A DNA stretch of 64,000 nucleotides from Acetobacter ascendens (GCF_001766235.1 NZ_CP015164.1:2569001-2633000), one strand, 5' to 3'; counted from the stretch's first letter, positions 34,951 to 44,510 are shown. The notes: generated from the letters alone by a model not told the origin. Program-made: numbers and translations.

Positions 34951-37299
34951 ATGACGTCAGACAGCTCTGCTTCTCCAGCTCGTCAGGCCCTTGCCTGCGC
35001 TGTAGCCCGCACCACAATTGCCCCAGAGGCCAAGGAAGAACACGAAGTTCTTCGCCGCCTTGCCCGTAATCTTGAACCCGGCGCTTATGAAGTGCCGGAT
35101 GAAACCTATCTTCAGGTTTTGTGCCAGGTGCGGCGCAAGCGCTGGATTTCCCGCTTGCTGGATAAAACACGCCGCAGCGGGCGTATCTGGATCAGCCGGG
35201 AAGAAATAGAAGAAGCCGTTTCTGGCATTACAGACCCGCAGGCTGGTGATCAGGAGCTGGAGCGCGCACTGGCACCTGTGGCCGAGTCTCGCCTGCGTGG
35301 CTATGCTTCAACGCCCAGAGCAGTGTTTGAGACGGTACAGGCCGATCTGGTGGATACAGGGCGGGTGCTTTCTCCAGATCAGACAGACCTGCTACTTATG
35401 GCTATTGCTGTAGCGTTTGGCCTGCCAGAGGGAGACCCGTTTCTTGAGACAGCCCGGCGGGAGGAAGCCCGCAGGCAGCAGACCGCCAGTAAAATAGAAC
35501 AGACAGCCCGCCAGAAGCGAGACAAGGAAGAAGCGCAACTGCGGGAATGGGAAGAAAGTCTTGTTCCTTTTGCTGAAGTGCCGCGTCTGCTGCGCTGCTC
35601 CCAACGTGAGGCTTTGCGCTGGATTGCAGAGAACCGTTTGCCAGTTGCCAGAAAGGTGCGCGAATCCGGCGGGCGTGAACGGTGGGAGTTTGACCCTGCC
35701 GCATTGGTGGCCTTGCGTGGCAAGTTGGGAGAATGGCGGAAAGATAATGGCCGTGGGGCAGAAGCTGGTGGTCCCAAAACGGCACCGGATATGGGCCGTA
35801 AGGTTGCCAATTCCGTTATTGCCCGTGTGGCTGCGTTAGACCGATATGCTGCGCATTTTCGTACAGCACGTGCGCTTAACCGGCAGATCACCCTTGTTAC
35901 AGGGCCAACCAATAGCGGCAAATCCTATACGGCGCTGAATGCGCTGGCACAGGCCGAAAGTGGCTTGGCTCTGGCTCCGTTGCGGTTGCTTGCGCATGAA
36001 TTTCGGGAAGCACTGGCTTCCAGAGGTGTTGAGGCATCTCTTTCTACGGGTGAAGAACGGATTGTGGTGCCGGGCAGCAAGCATCTGGCTGCAACGGTGG
36101 AGATGTGCCCGTTTTACAGCCCTGTAGATGTAGCTGTTATTGATGAAGCCCAGATGCTGTTTGATACAGACCGTGGCGCCGCATGGACAGCCGCCATTAT
36201 GGGTGCGCCTGCACGACACTTATATGTATTGGGTGCGCCAGACTGTATTCCCATGGTGCGGCGTATTGCCGAATTGTGCGGTGACCCACTGGATGAAATT
36301 TCTCTGGAACGCAAAAGCCCACTACGTGCAGCATCGCACCCTGTGCGATTGGCAGATCTGGGCGCAGGGGATGCGCTGATTGCGTTTTCGCGCAGGGAGG
36401 TTCTGGATTTACGCGCAGCTCTGCTTCAGCATGGCAAACGTGTGGCCGTGGTGTATGGGGCGTTAAGCCCGGAGGTGCGGCGTGCAGAAGCACAGCGTTT
36501 TAATGATGGAGAGGCAGATATTCTGGTGGCCACAGATGCCATTGGCATGGGGCTTAACCTTTCCATCAAACGCGTGGTGTTTGCGGCCCTGAAAAAATAT
36601 GATGGCCGCCAAACGCGGGATTTAACCGTGCAGGAAGTAAAGCAGATTGGCGGGCGTGCAGGCCGTTTTGGCAAGCACGAAACCGGCGTTGTTGCTGTTC
36701 TTGCTGGTGCAGGCAGCCCAACCTTTATTCGTCGGCAGTTGGAAGCAGATCCTGAACAGCCCGATGATTTGCGGCCATATGTGCAGCCCGATGCCGATAT
36801 CGTAAAAGCTGTGGCAGCGGAGATTGGCTCTCAGAGTTTGTACGGTGTTCTTTCACGTATTCATCGTGCCGTGCTGCGTAAGGATGACCCGAATTATCGG
36901 TTGTCAGATATGGAGCAGGCTTTCGCCATTGCCTCTGCTCTGGAAGGGGTAGAAGGGCTGGATCTGACAACACGCTGGTCTTACGCCATGTGCCCGGTGG
37001 ATGACCGAGATAATGGAATCCGCCGTTTGGTGGGGTGGGCGGCAGACCATGCTGCTGGGCGCCGTGTGCTTCCACCGGGAACAGGCCGTTTGCCCCCAAG
37101 TGAGCGGGCAGGGCGTGAAGAACTGGAACGTGCTGAAAAACGGCACAAGCGTTTGGTAGCATGGCGTTGGCTGGCGCTACGTTTCCCCGAAATTTACCCA
37201 GATCGGGAAGAAGCAGAAGACACCACGCGCAGGCTGAATGACTGGATTGAAAGCGTATTACGGCAGCAGAGCCGTACACGCCGTTCGTCCCGTTTCTGA
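34951..37299 (+). CDS. SUV3-like helicase with N-terminal HTH-like region (second of two)
   Basis: 782 residues. The helicase core has Walker A GPTNSGKSYT, DEAQ (in AVIDEAQMLFD), VVYGALSPEVRRAEAQRFNDGEADILVATDAIGMGLNLSI in consecutive pieces, and VKQIGGRAGRFG. Compared with the copy at 20766, it has an additional N-terminal region of about 290 residues with a charged coiled-coil-like stretch (KIEQTARQKRDKEEAQLREWEE) and SQREALRWIAENRLPVARK, which resembles an excisionase/MerR-type HTH. The C-terminus is basic. The function is unknown; RNA helicase activity is inferred from the core. Confidence 0.82.
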   Translation: MTSDSSASPARQALACAVARTTIAPEAKEEHEVLRRLARNLEPGAYEVPDETYLQVLCQVRRKRWISRLLDKTRRSGRIWISREEIEEAVSGITDPQAGDQELERALAPVAESRLRGYASTPRAVFETVQADLVDTGRVLSPDQTDLLLMAIAVAFGLPEGDPFLETARREEARRQQTASKIEQTARQKRDKEEAQLREWEESLVPFAEVPRLLRCSQREALRWIAENRLPVARKVRESGGRERWEFDPAALVALRGKLGEWRKDNGRGAEAGGPKTAPDMGRKVANSVIARVAALDRYAAHFRTARALNRQITLVTGPTNSGKSYTALNALAQAESGLALAPLRLLAHEFREALASRGVEASLSTGEERIVVPGSKHLAATVEMCPFYSPVDVAVIDEAQMLFDTDRGAAWTAAIMGAPARHLYVLGAPDCIPMVRRIAELCGDPLDEISLERKSPLRAASHPVRLADLGAGDALIAFSRREVLDLRAALLQHGKRVAVVYGALSPEVRRAEAQRFNDGEADILVATDAIGMGLNLSIKRVVFAALKKYDGRQTRDLTVQEVKQIGGRAGRFGKHETGVVAVLAGAGSPTFIRRQLEADPEQPDDLRPYVQPDADIVKAVAAEIGSQSLYGVLSRIHRAVLRKDDPNYRLSDMEQAFAIASALEGVEGLDLTTRWSYAMCPVDDRDNGIRRLVGWAADHAAGRRVLPPGTGRLPPSERAGREELERAEKRHKRLVAWRWLALRFPEIYPDREEAEDTTRRLNDWIESVLRQQSRTRRSSRF

Positions 37300-37307
37300 A
37301 TACAATT

Positions 37308-37344
37308 AAAGGTAGTGTCTGGTTTATGAGACACTACCTTTTTT
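37308..37344 (+). terminator. Intrinsic terminator between convergent helicase and SDR genes
   Basis: AAAGGTAGTGTCT and AGACACTACCTTT form a perfect 13-bp stem with an 8-base loop, followed by T-rich sequence on the plus strand. The A-rich left flank also allows termination leftwards. Confidence 0.88.
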
Positions 37345-37352
37345 ATAAGGCG

Positions 37353-38303
37353 TTACCAGCTTGTGCCGGTCAGCCTTTCAGAAACATCCCATAGGCGAGC
37401 GGCAGTGCTGCCCTTGCGCGCAGTAGGAGGAATATGGGCTGGCCCGGGTGGGCCACGCCTTTCCTGGTGCCCTTGCGGGCCGTAATAATCCCCATCTCGG
37501 GCTGTGGGGGAAAGTGCTGCATATAAAATAGGTTCAGCCCCATGCGCGGCTGATTGACCCATAACGCGCAGAATCATGCCGCCCAAAAACTGCTCAATAC
37601 GTCCTAGGGGGGCGGGTAGACTAGCGGCCTGCCCATTGGCAATAATGGATGTGCTGGCCCAGCCGGGATGTGCAGCGCGTGCGTGCACATTCCATCCCTG
37701 TTCGCCAGCCCGGCGCGCTAATTCCATGGCAAAAAGTAGGTTGGCAAGCTTGCTTTGCTGATATGCTCCAAAAGGACTGTAGCGATAGCGGGATTGCAGA
37801 TCATCAAATTGAATATGGCCCTTACAGGCCGCCAAACTGGCCACACTTACCACAACACCGCCGCCCGGAGCGTTTTCTAGTAAATGTCGCAAATGGGCTG
37901 TCAGGGCAAAATGCCCGAGATGATTCACGCCAAACTGAAGTTCAAAACCGTTTTTGGTTTCCTTGCGGCGTGTCGGAGCCATAACGCCTGCGTTGTTGAC
38001 CAGTAGATTCAGCCGGTCTGTATATTTTGTAGCAGTGGTTGCACATTCCGCGACAGACTGGAGCGAAGAAAGATCCAGCGGCAAAGGGATAATCTGTGCC
38101 GTTGGGCATTCCGCTTTGATGCGGGAGATAGCTTCACGTCCACGCTCTGCGTGTCTTACGGGCAGCAATAAACGTGCGCCTCTATGCGCAAGCCCCAAAG
38201 CAACCTGAAAACCCAGCCCACTGTTGCCACCGGTTACAAGGGCAACTTGCCCTTTCAGATCCGGTTGGTTGTGATGAACACGCCATGCTCTACGTCCTGT
38301 CAT
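37353..38303 (-). CDS. Short-chain dehydrogenase/reductase (retinol dehydrogenase/WWOX-like)
   Basis: 316 residues. NAD(P) motif VTGGNSGLGFQVA, the LNLLVNNAGVM motif, catalytic Ser in SVASLA and YQQSK as the Tyr-Lys pair. The C-terminal 60 residues hold the substrate-binding part and a conserved ending for the long SDR subgroup. The substrate is unknown. It overlaps the end of the dedA gene by 4 bases, so the two are translationally coupled, which is an uncommon pairing. Confidence 0.85.
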   Translation of the reverse strand: MTGRRAWRVHHNQPDLKGQVALVTGGNSGLGFQVALGLAHRGARLLLPVRHAERGREAISRIKAECPTAQIIPLPLDLSSLQSVAECATTATKYTDRLNLLVNNAGVMAPTRRKETKNGFELQFGVNHLGHFALTAHLRHLLENAPGGGVVVSVASLAACKGHIQFDDLQSRYRYSPFGAYQQSKLANLLFAMELARRAGEQGWNVHARAAHPGWASTSIIANGQAASLPAPLGRIEQFLGGMILRVMGQSAAHGAEPILYAALSPTARDGDYYGPQGHQERRGPPGPAHIPPTARKGSTAARLWDVSERLTGTSW

Positions 38304-38962
38304 GAGGGAAGAACTTTCAGACGTTCATCCTGCTCGGCTGCTTTCATGGCTTCCTCCGTCAGACGTTTTTCATTGCGCTTGATGAATATGAACAAAGACC
38401 CGATCACAATACAGGCCACCGCCCCAAAGGCGATAGCCAGCGGCCCGGAAAGCCGAAGGATCTCATTTCCCAGCAGATAAGCAACAAGTGTATAGCCACC
38501 CGCCCAGAATATGCCCCCAAGTGCGTTATGGAACAAAAACGTATGCCACGGCATATGGTTCGCTCCGGCCAGCAGGGCTACAAACATACGCAGCACAGCA
38601 ATAAACCGGCCAAAAAACACAACCGGACCGCCATGTTTGAGAAAAACGTAGCGCCCCAGCAAAAGGCGCTGAGATGTTAGGCCAATTTTGGGGCCATATT
38701 TCTGCAGCATTCTCAGCCCAACAAGATGGCCAATCAGATAGCCAAAATTGTCGCCCATAATGGCACCTAGCACGCCGGCTAGTGCTACGCCCTCAATATG
38801 CAGCTTGTGCGTTGTGGCACAAAACAGCGCTCCGGTAATAAGCAGGCTTTCTGCTGGTAGCGGAAACCCCATGCTTTCTAGCATTACCACAACCCCTACC
38901 ACCCCATAACCATATTGGGCGAAAAGGCTGCTGAGGTAATCTACCGAAAAGAAATTGTGCAA
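38300..38962 (-). CDS. DedA family membrane protein
   Basis: 220 residues. ESMGFPLPAESLLITGALF and GAIMGDNFGYLIGHLVG in the N-terminal half, and FLKHGGPVVFFGRFIAVLRMFVALLAG with the conserved Arg and Gly residues of DedA. The family is involved in undecaprenyl-phosphate or phospholipid flipping and proton-motive-force homeostasis. The C-terminal tail is highly charged. It shares an operon with the SDR gene. Confidence 0.9.
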   Translation of the reverse strand: MHNFFSVDYLSSLFAQYGYGVVGVVVMLESMGFPLPAESLLITGALFCATTHKLHIEGVALAGVLGAIMGDNFGYLIGHLVGLRMLQKYGPKIGLTSQRLLLGRYVFLKHGGPVVFFGRFIAVLRMFVALLAGANHMPWHTFLFHNALGGIFWAGGYTLVAYLLGNEILRLSGPLAIAFGAVACIVIGSLFIFIKRNEKRLTEEAMKAAEQDERLKVLPS

Positions 38963-39144
38963 AGAGTGTAACAGAACAGAATATCCAATTTAGACAGAGC
39001 ACGAGACTGCTCACGGCAGAAACCGTTCAGGTTCTGTTGTGTCAAGCATTCTGCGTAAAAGCGTATGTTAGAATGCTTAACACGTGCGGTGTCCGGGTGC
39101 ATGTTTTTCTGGATGCAACTGCCGGAATGGTAAAAAATACCAGT

Positions 39145-41100
39145 ATGAATAACACACCCTCTCTTTCTTCTTCTGTAACGCCAATGCCGTGTGGCGCATG
39201 GCCTTCCCCTGTTACGCCGGATCTGGTGGCAGGAAAGACACTGTCATTTTCCGAGGTTCGGGCTGTAGAAAATACCGTTTTCTGGCTGGAACGGCGGCCA
39301 GCAGAGTCAGGTCGCTCTGTGCTGATGCGTTGGACGCAGGCAGAGGGCACTTCTGAAGCACTGGAGCCAGATATAGATGTGGCAACCCGTGTGCATGAGT
39401 ATGGTGGCGGCGCCTACGCGGTAAAAAGCGGCTGCATTGCCTATTCCGATAAACGCACAGGAATGGTGTGGCTGCGTAGGGAAGCAGAAATTTCGGCAGT
39501 TTTTATGGCCGGAGAAGTTGGCTTGCGGTTTGCCGATCTGCGGTTTGATGTGAATTCCGAAACGGTGCTGGCCGTGCGGGAAGATCACCGAGACGTAGGA
39601 GAAGCCAAAACGGCACTGGTGGCGTTGCACGTTCAGGGCAACAAAGCGGGCATTGTGCTTAAGGTTGGCGCAGATTTTTATGCTGCTCCGGCTTTTTCAC
39701 CAGATGGGGAATGGCTGGCGTGGGTTGAGTGGGATCACCCCAACATGCCGTGGGATGCCACACGCCTGTGCCTTGCCCGTGTCCAGCGAAATGCTTCGGG
39801 CGAAATCTCCGGTATTAAAGATGCACGCGTGCTGGCGGGCGAACAAACAAGCGAATCGCTTATAGAGCCACGTTGGACCTCTGATGGAAAATTGCTGGTT
39901 CTGTCTGATCGTGCAGGAAGCTGGACCATATGGAACGTCAACTGGCAGGAAAATAGCCCGACCTTATCTCGTTATCCTGTTCCAGAAGGGGAAGTAGGGC
40001 AGCCAGCATGGGTGTTTGGGCAGAGTAGTTACCAGCTACTTAAAAATGAGGGCTGTCTGGTTTTGGCCGTTACGCAGGGCCAAGCAACATGCTGGATAAA
40101 ACCGGATCGTACATCTGAGTATCGAATTTTCCATGCCAAGCCAGATCAATGCCCGGTTTCCTTGGCAGATGGCCGTTTTGCTTGGTTGCAAGCGCCGCCA
40201 GATGCTTTGCCTTCTGTTGTGGTGGGCACGCCAGAGAAAGGGGCTGAGGTTGTTTTGCAGCGTTCATCGACAGAACAACTGGATGTTGCAGATATTTCGA
40301 TACCCGAATCGATTCGTTTTTTAGTGGATGGAGAAGATGGCTTGTGGGGCCATGCCTTTTTTTATCCCCCAACCAACCGTCATGCATCTGTGCCACAGGG
40401 TGAACGCCCCCCTATGATTGTACAGGTGCATGGAGGGCCCACAGCACGAGCGCAGGAAGGATTATCTTTTAAAATCCAGTGGTGGACGTCTCGCGGCTTT
40501 GCGGTGCTGGATGTGAATTATGGTGGCTCTACCGGATTCGGACGTGCGTGGCGGAATCGTCTAAAAGGCCAGTGGGGTGTGGTGGATGTAGCAGATTGTC
40601 TGTCTGCCTGTCGTGCCGTTGTAGAATCGGGGCGGGTAGACCCGAATCGTATCGCCATCCGTGGTTCCAGTGCAGGTGGTATGACTGTGCTGGTAGCGTT
40701 GGCTGTCTCAGATATATTTGCGGCGGGTGTGAGCCTGTATGGCGTAACCGATCTGCGGGCCTTGGCGCAGGAAACACATAAATTTGAAGCACGCTATCTG
40801 GATGGTCTGATTGGCCCATGGCCAGAAGCTGAGGCACTATATCTACAGCGCTCTCCAATTTCCGTTGCCGATCAGATTCGTGCGCCTGTGCTGCTGTTGC
40901 AGGGAATGGACGATAAAGTTGTGCCGCCAGAACAGGCCTATTCCATGGCTGATGCCTTAAAAGCCGTTGGAACGCCGGTGACTTTACGAGAATTTGAAGG
41001 GGAAGGGCACGGCTTCCGCAAGGAAGCGACTATTCGTGCGGCCTGTGCAGAAGAATTAGCTTTTTACGCCAAGGTGTTTGGATTTGCTGCGCAGGGCTAA
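39145..41100 (+). CDS. S9 family (prolyl oligopeptidase-type) serine peptidase
   Basis: About 651 residues. An N-terminal beta-propeller (repeats around FSPDGEWLAWVEWDHPNMPWD) is followed by an alpha/beta hydrolase domain. Seen are PMIVQVHGGPTAR, YGGSTGFGRAWRNRL, nucleophile motif RGSSAGGMTVL, acid GMDDKVVPPEQ and His in EGEGHGF. It resembles dipeptidyl-peptidase/acylaminoacyl-peptidase enzymes. No signal peptide is evident, so it is probably cytosolic. The start is uncertain among ATG 39127 and 39145 (or further upstream); no strong ribosome binding site precedes any of them. Confidence 0.87.
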   Translation: MNNTPSLSSSVTPMPCGAWPSPVTPDLVAGKTLSFSEVRAVENTVFWLERRPAESGRSVLMRWTQAEGTSEALEPDIDVATRVHEYGGGAYAVKSGCIAYSDKRTGMVWLRREAEISAVFMAGEVGLRFADLRFDVNSETVLAVREDHRDVGEAKTALVALHVQGNKAGIVLKVGADFYAAPAFSPDGEWLAWVEWDHPNMPWDATRLCLARVQRNASGEISGIKDARVLAGEQTSESLIEPRWTSDGKLLVLSDRAGSWTIWNVNWQENSPTLSRYPVPEGEVGQPAWVFGQSSYQLLKNEGCLVLAVTQGQATCWIKPDRTSEYRIFHAKPDQCPVSLADGRFAWLQAPPDALPSVVVGTPEKGAEVVLQRSSTEQLDVADISIPESIRFLVDGEDGLWGHAFFYPPTNRHASVPQGERPPMIVQVHGGPTARAQEGLSFKIQWWTSRGFAVLDVNYGGSTGFGRAWRNRLKGQWGVVDVADCLSACRAVVESGRVDPNRIAIRGSSAGGMTVLVALAVSDIFAAGVSLYGVTDLRALAQETHKFEARYLDGLIGPWPEAEALYLQRSPISVADQIRAPVLLLQGMDDKVVPPEQAYSMADALKAVGTPVTLREFEGEGHGFRKEATIRAACAEELAFYAKVFGFAAQG

Positions 41101-41110
41101 GCGTGGAAAT

Positions 41111-41150
41111 AAAAAAGGCTGAAGGAGTAAATGTCCCTCAGCCTTTTTTA
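41111..41150 (+). terminator. Intrinsic terminator, convergent peptidase/malic enzyme
   Basis: AAAAAAGGCTGA and TCAGCCTTTTTT form the outer stem, continued by GGA/TCC. It serves both strands: runs of A on the left and T on the right. Confidence 0.88.
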
Positions 41151-41154
41151 GGGT

Positions 41155-42789
41155 TTAGTCTGTATAGCGTGGTTTGTAAGTCAGGTTTTCAATCCACGCC
41201 CGAATGTCTTTGGGGCGTTCCACCGTTGCAGCGTTTTTATCAAAAATAAACTCCGCAATGCGTGTGGCGGAGGTGATGGACACTTCCAGAATATCGCTTT
41301 GTGGTGGGAACAACCGGCCCCGTTCACGCGCTGCCGGATCTACCTGATCTGCCAGAGCCTGTGCGGCTTCAATCACCATTTCATCTGTAATCAGTTTAGG
41401 GCAAGTGGCATACACAGCCAGCCCCAAAGCCGGGAAGATGTAGAAGTTATTGGCCTGTCCCGGATAGAATGTACGGTCATTATACATCACTTCTGGGTAC
41501 TGTAGGCCCGCAGCAAAGAGTGCGCGGCCTTTAGACCATTCATAGGCCTGTTCAGCCGTGCATTCCCCATTTTTCTGCGGCAGAGAAAGCGGGAAAATAA
41601 TGGGGCGTTCGTTCAGCTTGCTCATTTCTTCCACCACTTCTTGGGTGAAAGAACCGCCAGCGGTGGAAACACCAATCAGCACTGTGGGTTTAACAGTTTT
41701 GATCATGCCCAGCAGATCGCGTGAAGGTGGGAGATCCTTGGCGAAACGTTCTTGTTCGGGCAGCAGATCAGAGCGGGAGGTTTCTAAAAGACCGTTCACG
41801 TCCATCAACGTAATGCGGTCGATAGCTTCCTGCTCAGATAGCCCTTCCTGTTTCAAGGCAGAAACAAGCATATCGGCAGTACCAATGCCTGAGGAACCTG
41901 CCCCCAAAAACAAGAAGCGTTGCTGGGTTAGCGATTCGTTCTTGATTTTTAGTGCAGTAATCAGACCAGCCAAGGTAACTGCTGCGGTGCCTTGAATATC
42001 ATCATTATAGCACAGCACACGGTCATGATATTTTTTGAGGTAGCGTAGGGCATCTGTGCCCTTCCAATCCTCAAAATGGATACAGCTTTGCGGAAAGACT
42101 TCCTGCACGGCCTCAATAAATTCTTCTACAAAAGAATCGAGTTCTTCTATCGGGGGTGGTTCACGCCGCAGGCCCAGATACAGAGGGTCAGCTCTTAGGG
42201 CGCTGTTTGTGGTGCCAATATCAAGCTGCACCGGCAGAAGCGAATCGGGGGGCACTGCACCGCAAGCCGTGTACAGATCCAGTTTGCCAATAGGGATACC
42301 CATGCCGTTTACGCCAATATCACCCAACCCAAGAATACGGCCGCCTGTGGTCACACACATGAAGCGCACATTATCCATAGGCCAGTTGTGCAGCACGTCC
42401 TTAATACGGCCACGCATATCCAAACTGATATACATGCCGCGGGGGCGGCGATAGATGTGGCTGAATTGCTGGCATACGGCGGCCAGTGTGGGCGCGTATA
42501 CAATCGGCACGAATCGGGCCGGGTTAGACATCAAAACCTTGTAAAACAGGGTTTCGTTCTGATCGCGTAGGCCACTAAGATAGATGTAGCGTTCCAGATT
42601 GCTGGGTTTGGCCTCAAGATGGCGGTGGATACGTTCTACCTGCCTATCTAGGTTTTCAACCTGTGTGGGTAATAGTCCTTCCAGCCCATAAAGGCGGCGC
42701 TCTTCCTCGGTAAACGCCGTGCCCTTGTTCAGGTGCGCATTATTAAGAAGGGCCATTCCTCGCAGTTGGGGCGTGGAAGCAGAGGGCAT
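41155..42789 (-). CDS. maeA: NAD-dependent malic enzyme
   Basis: 544 residues, the length of the SfcA/MaeA type rather than the longer MaeB. Catalytic Tyr is in PIVYAPTLAAVC, Lys in GKLDLYTACGA, metal site in EDWKGTDALR... CYNDDIQGTAAV, and NAD-binding in FLGAGSSGIGTADML. It oxidatively decarboxylates malate to pyruvate. Divergent gaps separate it from nusG by about 150 bases, so it is a single-gene unit. A full set of catalytic residues is present. Confidence 0.9.
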   Translation of the reverse strand: MPSASTPQLRGMALLNNAHLNKGTAFTEEERRLYGLEGLLPTQVENLDRQVERIHRHLEAKPSNLERYIYLSGLRDQNETLFYKVLMSNPARFVPIVYAPTLAAVCQQFSHIYRRPRGMYISLDMRGRIKDVLHNWPMDNVRFMCVTTGGRILGLGDIGVNGMGIPIGKLDLYTACGAVPPDSLLPVQLDIGTTNSALRADPLYLGLRREPPPIEELDSFVEEFIEAVQEVFPQSCIHFEDWKGTDALRYLKKYHDRVLCYNDDIQGTAAVTLAGLITALKIKNESLTQQRFLFLGAGSSGIGTADMLVSALKQEGLSEQEAIDRITLMDVNGLLETSRSDLLPEQERFAKDLPPSRDLLGMIKTVKPTVLIGVSTAGGSFTQEVVEEMSKLNERPIIFPLSLPQKNGECTAEQAYEWSKGRALFAAGLQYPEVMYNDRTFYPGQANNFYIFPALGLAVYATCPKLITDEMVIEAAQALADQVDPAARERGRLFPPQSDILEVSITSATRIAEFIFDKNAATVERPKDIRAWIENLTYKPRYTD

Positions 42790-42882
42790 GATAACTCCAT
42801 GAGTTGTGAGGCCAAGGGCGGGATTACAGCGGTTTTTTATGCAGAGGGGAAGAGTGCAAACAGCAAGTCTGGGTTAAGGCAA

Positions 42883-42910
42883 TAAAAAAGGCGGCACCAA
42901 GGCCGCCTTT
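42883..42910 (-). terminator. Intrinsic terminator after nusG
   Basis: On the minus strand AAAGGCGGC and GCCGCCTTT form a 9-bp stem with a 6-base loop and then six T. It ends the tRNA-Trp/secE/nusG unit right after nusG. Confidence 0.87.
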
Positions 42911-42937
42911 GAGTTCTTTCGGATAGAAAAGCTGATT

Positions 42938-43468
42938 TTACAGCTTTTCCACCTGATTGTATTCCAGATCTACCGGTGTAGAACGCCCGAAAATAGAGAC
43001 GCTCACTTTCAAGCGGCCTTTTTCTTCGTCCACTTCTTCAATCACACCATTGAAGGATGTGAATGGACCATCCGCCACACGAATCTGCTCACCCACTTCA
43101 AACGAAACGGCAGAGCGAGGATGTTGCACACCTTCTTCTGTCTGCTTGATAATGCGTTCAGCTTCAGCAGCAGAAATGGGGGTGGGGCGATTTCTGGTTC
43201 CAAGAAAACCCGTAACCTTTGGGGTATCCTTGACCAGATGCCATGTTTCGTCGGTCATTTCCATTTTGACGAGCACGTAACCGGGGAAGAACTTGCGTTC
43301 CGTATTCACCTTCTGGCCACGACGCACTTCAATGACTTCCTCAGAAGGCACCAAAATTTCATCAATATGGTCGCTCAGTCCCTTCTGTTCCGCTTCTTCG
43401 CGGATGTGCTGGGCAATTTTCTTTTCGAAGCCCGAATAGACGTGAACCACATACCAGCGCTTGGCCAT
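42938..43468 (-). CDS. nusG: Transcription termination/antitermination factor NusG
   Basis: 176 residues. The NGN domain has [20 protein letters not shown] and [33 protein letters not shown] in consecutive pieces, followed by the KOW domain [17 protein letters not shown]. It binds RNA polymerase and couples it to Rho or the ribosome. It starts 4 bases after secE. The frame upstream of ATG 43468 is open, but it overlaps secE, and NusG begins here in the family. Downstream there is a terminator and malic enzyme rather than rplK. Confidence 0.96.
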   Translation of the reverse strand: MAKRWYVVHVYSGFEKKIAQHIREEAEQKGLSDHIDEILVPSEEVIEVRRGQKVNTERKFFPGYVLVKMEMTDETWHLVKDTPKVTGFLGTRNRPTPISAAEAERIIKQTEEGVQHPRSAVSFEVGEQIRVADGPFTSFNGVIEEVDEEKGRLKVSVSIFGRSTPVDLEYNQVEKL

Positions 43469-43472
43469 GTCG

Positions 43473-43667
43473 TTAGCCTCCCAGCCCGAAAAGTTGACGC
43501 ACACCGAGACCGATCAGCTGGTCAACAAAAAAGAAAAAGATGGATGCCATGCCTGCCATGGCCAAAACGGCGCCCGTGGTTACCAAGGTAGCACGGCGGG
43601 TGGGCCATGTGACCCGTTCCGCCTCGGCACGCACATCATGCAGGAACTTACCGGGACTGAACGACAC
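43473..43667 (-). CDS. secE: Preprotein translocase subunit SecE
   Basis: 64 residues, the short single-helix SecE of alphaproteobacteria. [18 protein letters not shown] is the conserved amphipathic helix, followed by a membrane helix ([19 protein letters not shown]). It stabilises SecY in the translocon. It lies between tRNA-Trp and nusG on the same strand, the classical order. Confidence 0.94.
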   Translation of the reverse strand: MSFSPGKFLHDVRAEAERVTWPTRRATLVTTGAVLAMAGMASIFFFFVDQLIGLGVRQLFGLGG

Positions 43668-43810
43668 GAACCACCCTTTCTACACTGCACGAAAACCGGA
43701 TATTTTCCGGCGGCAGTCCTGAATACACCACACATTCCGCACAGGATTTCCGCGTTGAAACTTAGAAAAACAAAGCGGAAACTACGGCGCAGAACCTGCA
43801 ATCTTGAACC

Positions 43811-43887
43811 TGGCAGGGGTGGAGGGTCTCGAACCCACAACCTCCGGTTTTGGAGACCGGCGCTCTAGCCAATTGAGCTACACCCCT
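43811..43887 (-). tRNA. tRNA-Trp (anticodon CCA)
   Basis: A 77-base cloverleaf with encoded CCA. Acceptor AGGGGTG/CACCCCT, D arm GCTCAATTGGCTAGAGC, anticodon stem CCGGT/ACCGG with loop CTCCAAA, and T loop TTCGAGA. The T stem GTGGG/CCCTC has one apposed T-T pair. It lies about 143 bases upstream of secE in the same direction, as in many bacteria. Confidence 0.95.
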
Positions 43888-44111
43888 ACAGCCTGTCTGC
43901 CGTAGCTGGATCAATGCTATAACGGATAACCGTCAGCCTGACCAGCCACTTAACAGCAGCCTTTGCAGGTGGCGGAAGAAAATATGTTGCGGGCTTAAAG
44001 TCAAGAGGCAAACAACAAATGCCTGCCCTTTTTTAGCAGAAGATTAAAAATTTCATCTTCAAACTTGCAAAATATCATCTTTGCAGTTAGTGGCAGAAAT
44101 ATATGGAGTAT

Positions 44112-44185
44112 GCGGGCATAGCATAGTGGTAATGCAGTAGCCTTCCAAGCTACTGAGGAGGGTTCGATTCCCTCTGTCCGCTCCA
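44112..44185 (+). tRNA. tRNA-Gly (anticodon TCC)
   Basis: A 74-base cloverleaf with encoded CCA. Acceptor GCGGGCA/TGTCCGC, D arm GCATAGTGGTAATGC, anticodon stem GTAGC/GCTAC with loop CTTCCAA, T arm GAGGG-TTCGATT-CCCTC. It is transcribed away from tRNA-Trp. Confidence 0.95.
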
Positions 44186-44510
44186 TAATTTACCTTCCCC
44201 AAAAATTTTAAGCAGACCAAAATCCTGCATCCCATCAGTGGATGGTGGGGTGAGTTTTTTATTACGCATCTGGCGTCTTTTTGTGTTTCGTGGTTTGTGG
44301 TGGTTTATAGCCTGTTTTTGCACGCTTTTGGTGGTGCAAACGGGTGTGGAAATAAAAATGGCGCGTCAGGGATGTTGCGTGGGGCTGATGAGCATGCTAG
44401 AGGCCGCGCCGATGGTTGCGTGCTGTAAAACCTTTAACGGATAAGCTGCGGCACCGTCAGAGTTTGTTAGTGTGGAATGCCGGCGCGCACAGAAGGAAAG
44501 AACCAAAAGA
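44186..44510. other. Non-coding region between tRNA-Gly and atpH
   Basis: About 325 bases. A 68-codon frame from GTG 44238 has a hydrophobic, Trp/Cys-rich product but no ribosome binding site or family, so it is not called. The region should hold the ATP synthase operon promoter. Confidence 0.4.

Noticed and set aside
44238..44444. 68-codon GTG-start frame between tRNA-Gly and atpH
   Set aside because: No ribosome binding site, Trp/Cys-rich product without a family; overlaps the expected atp promoter region.
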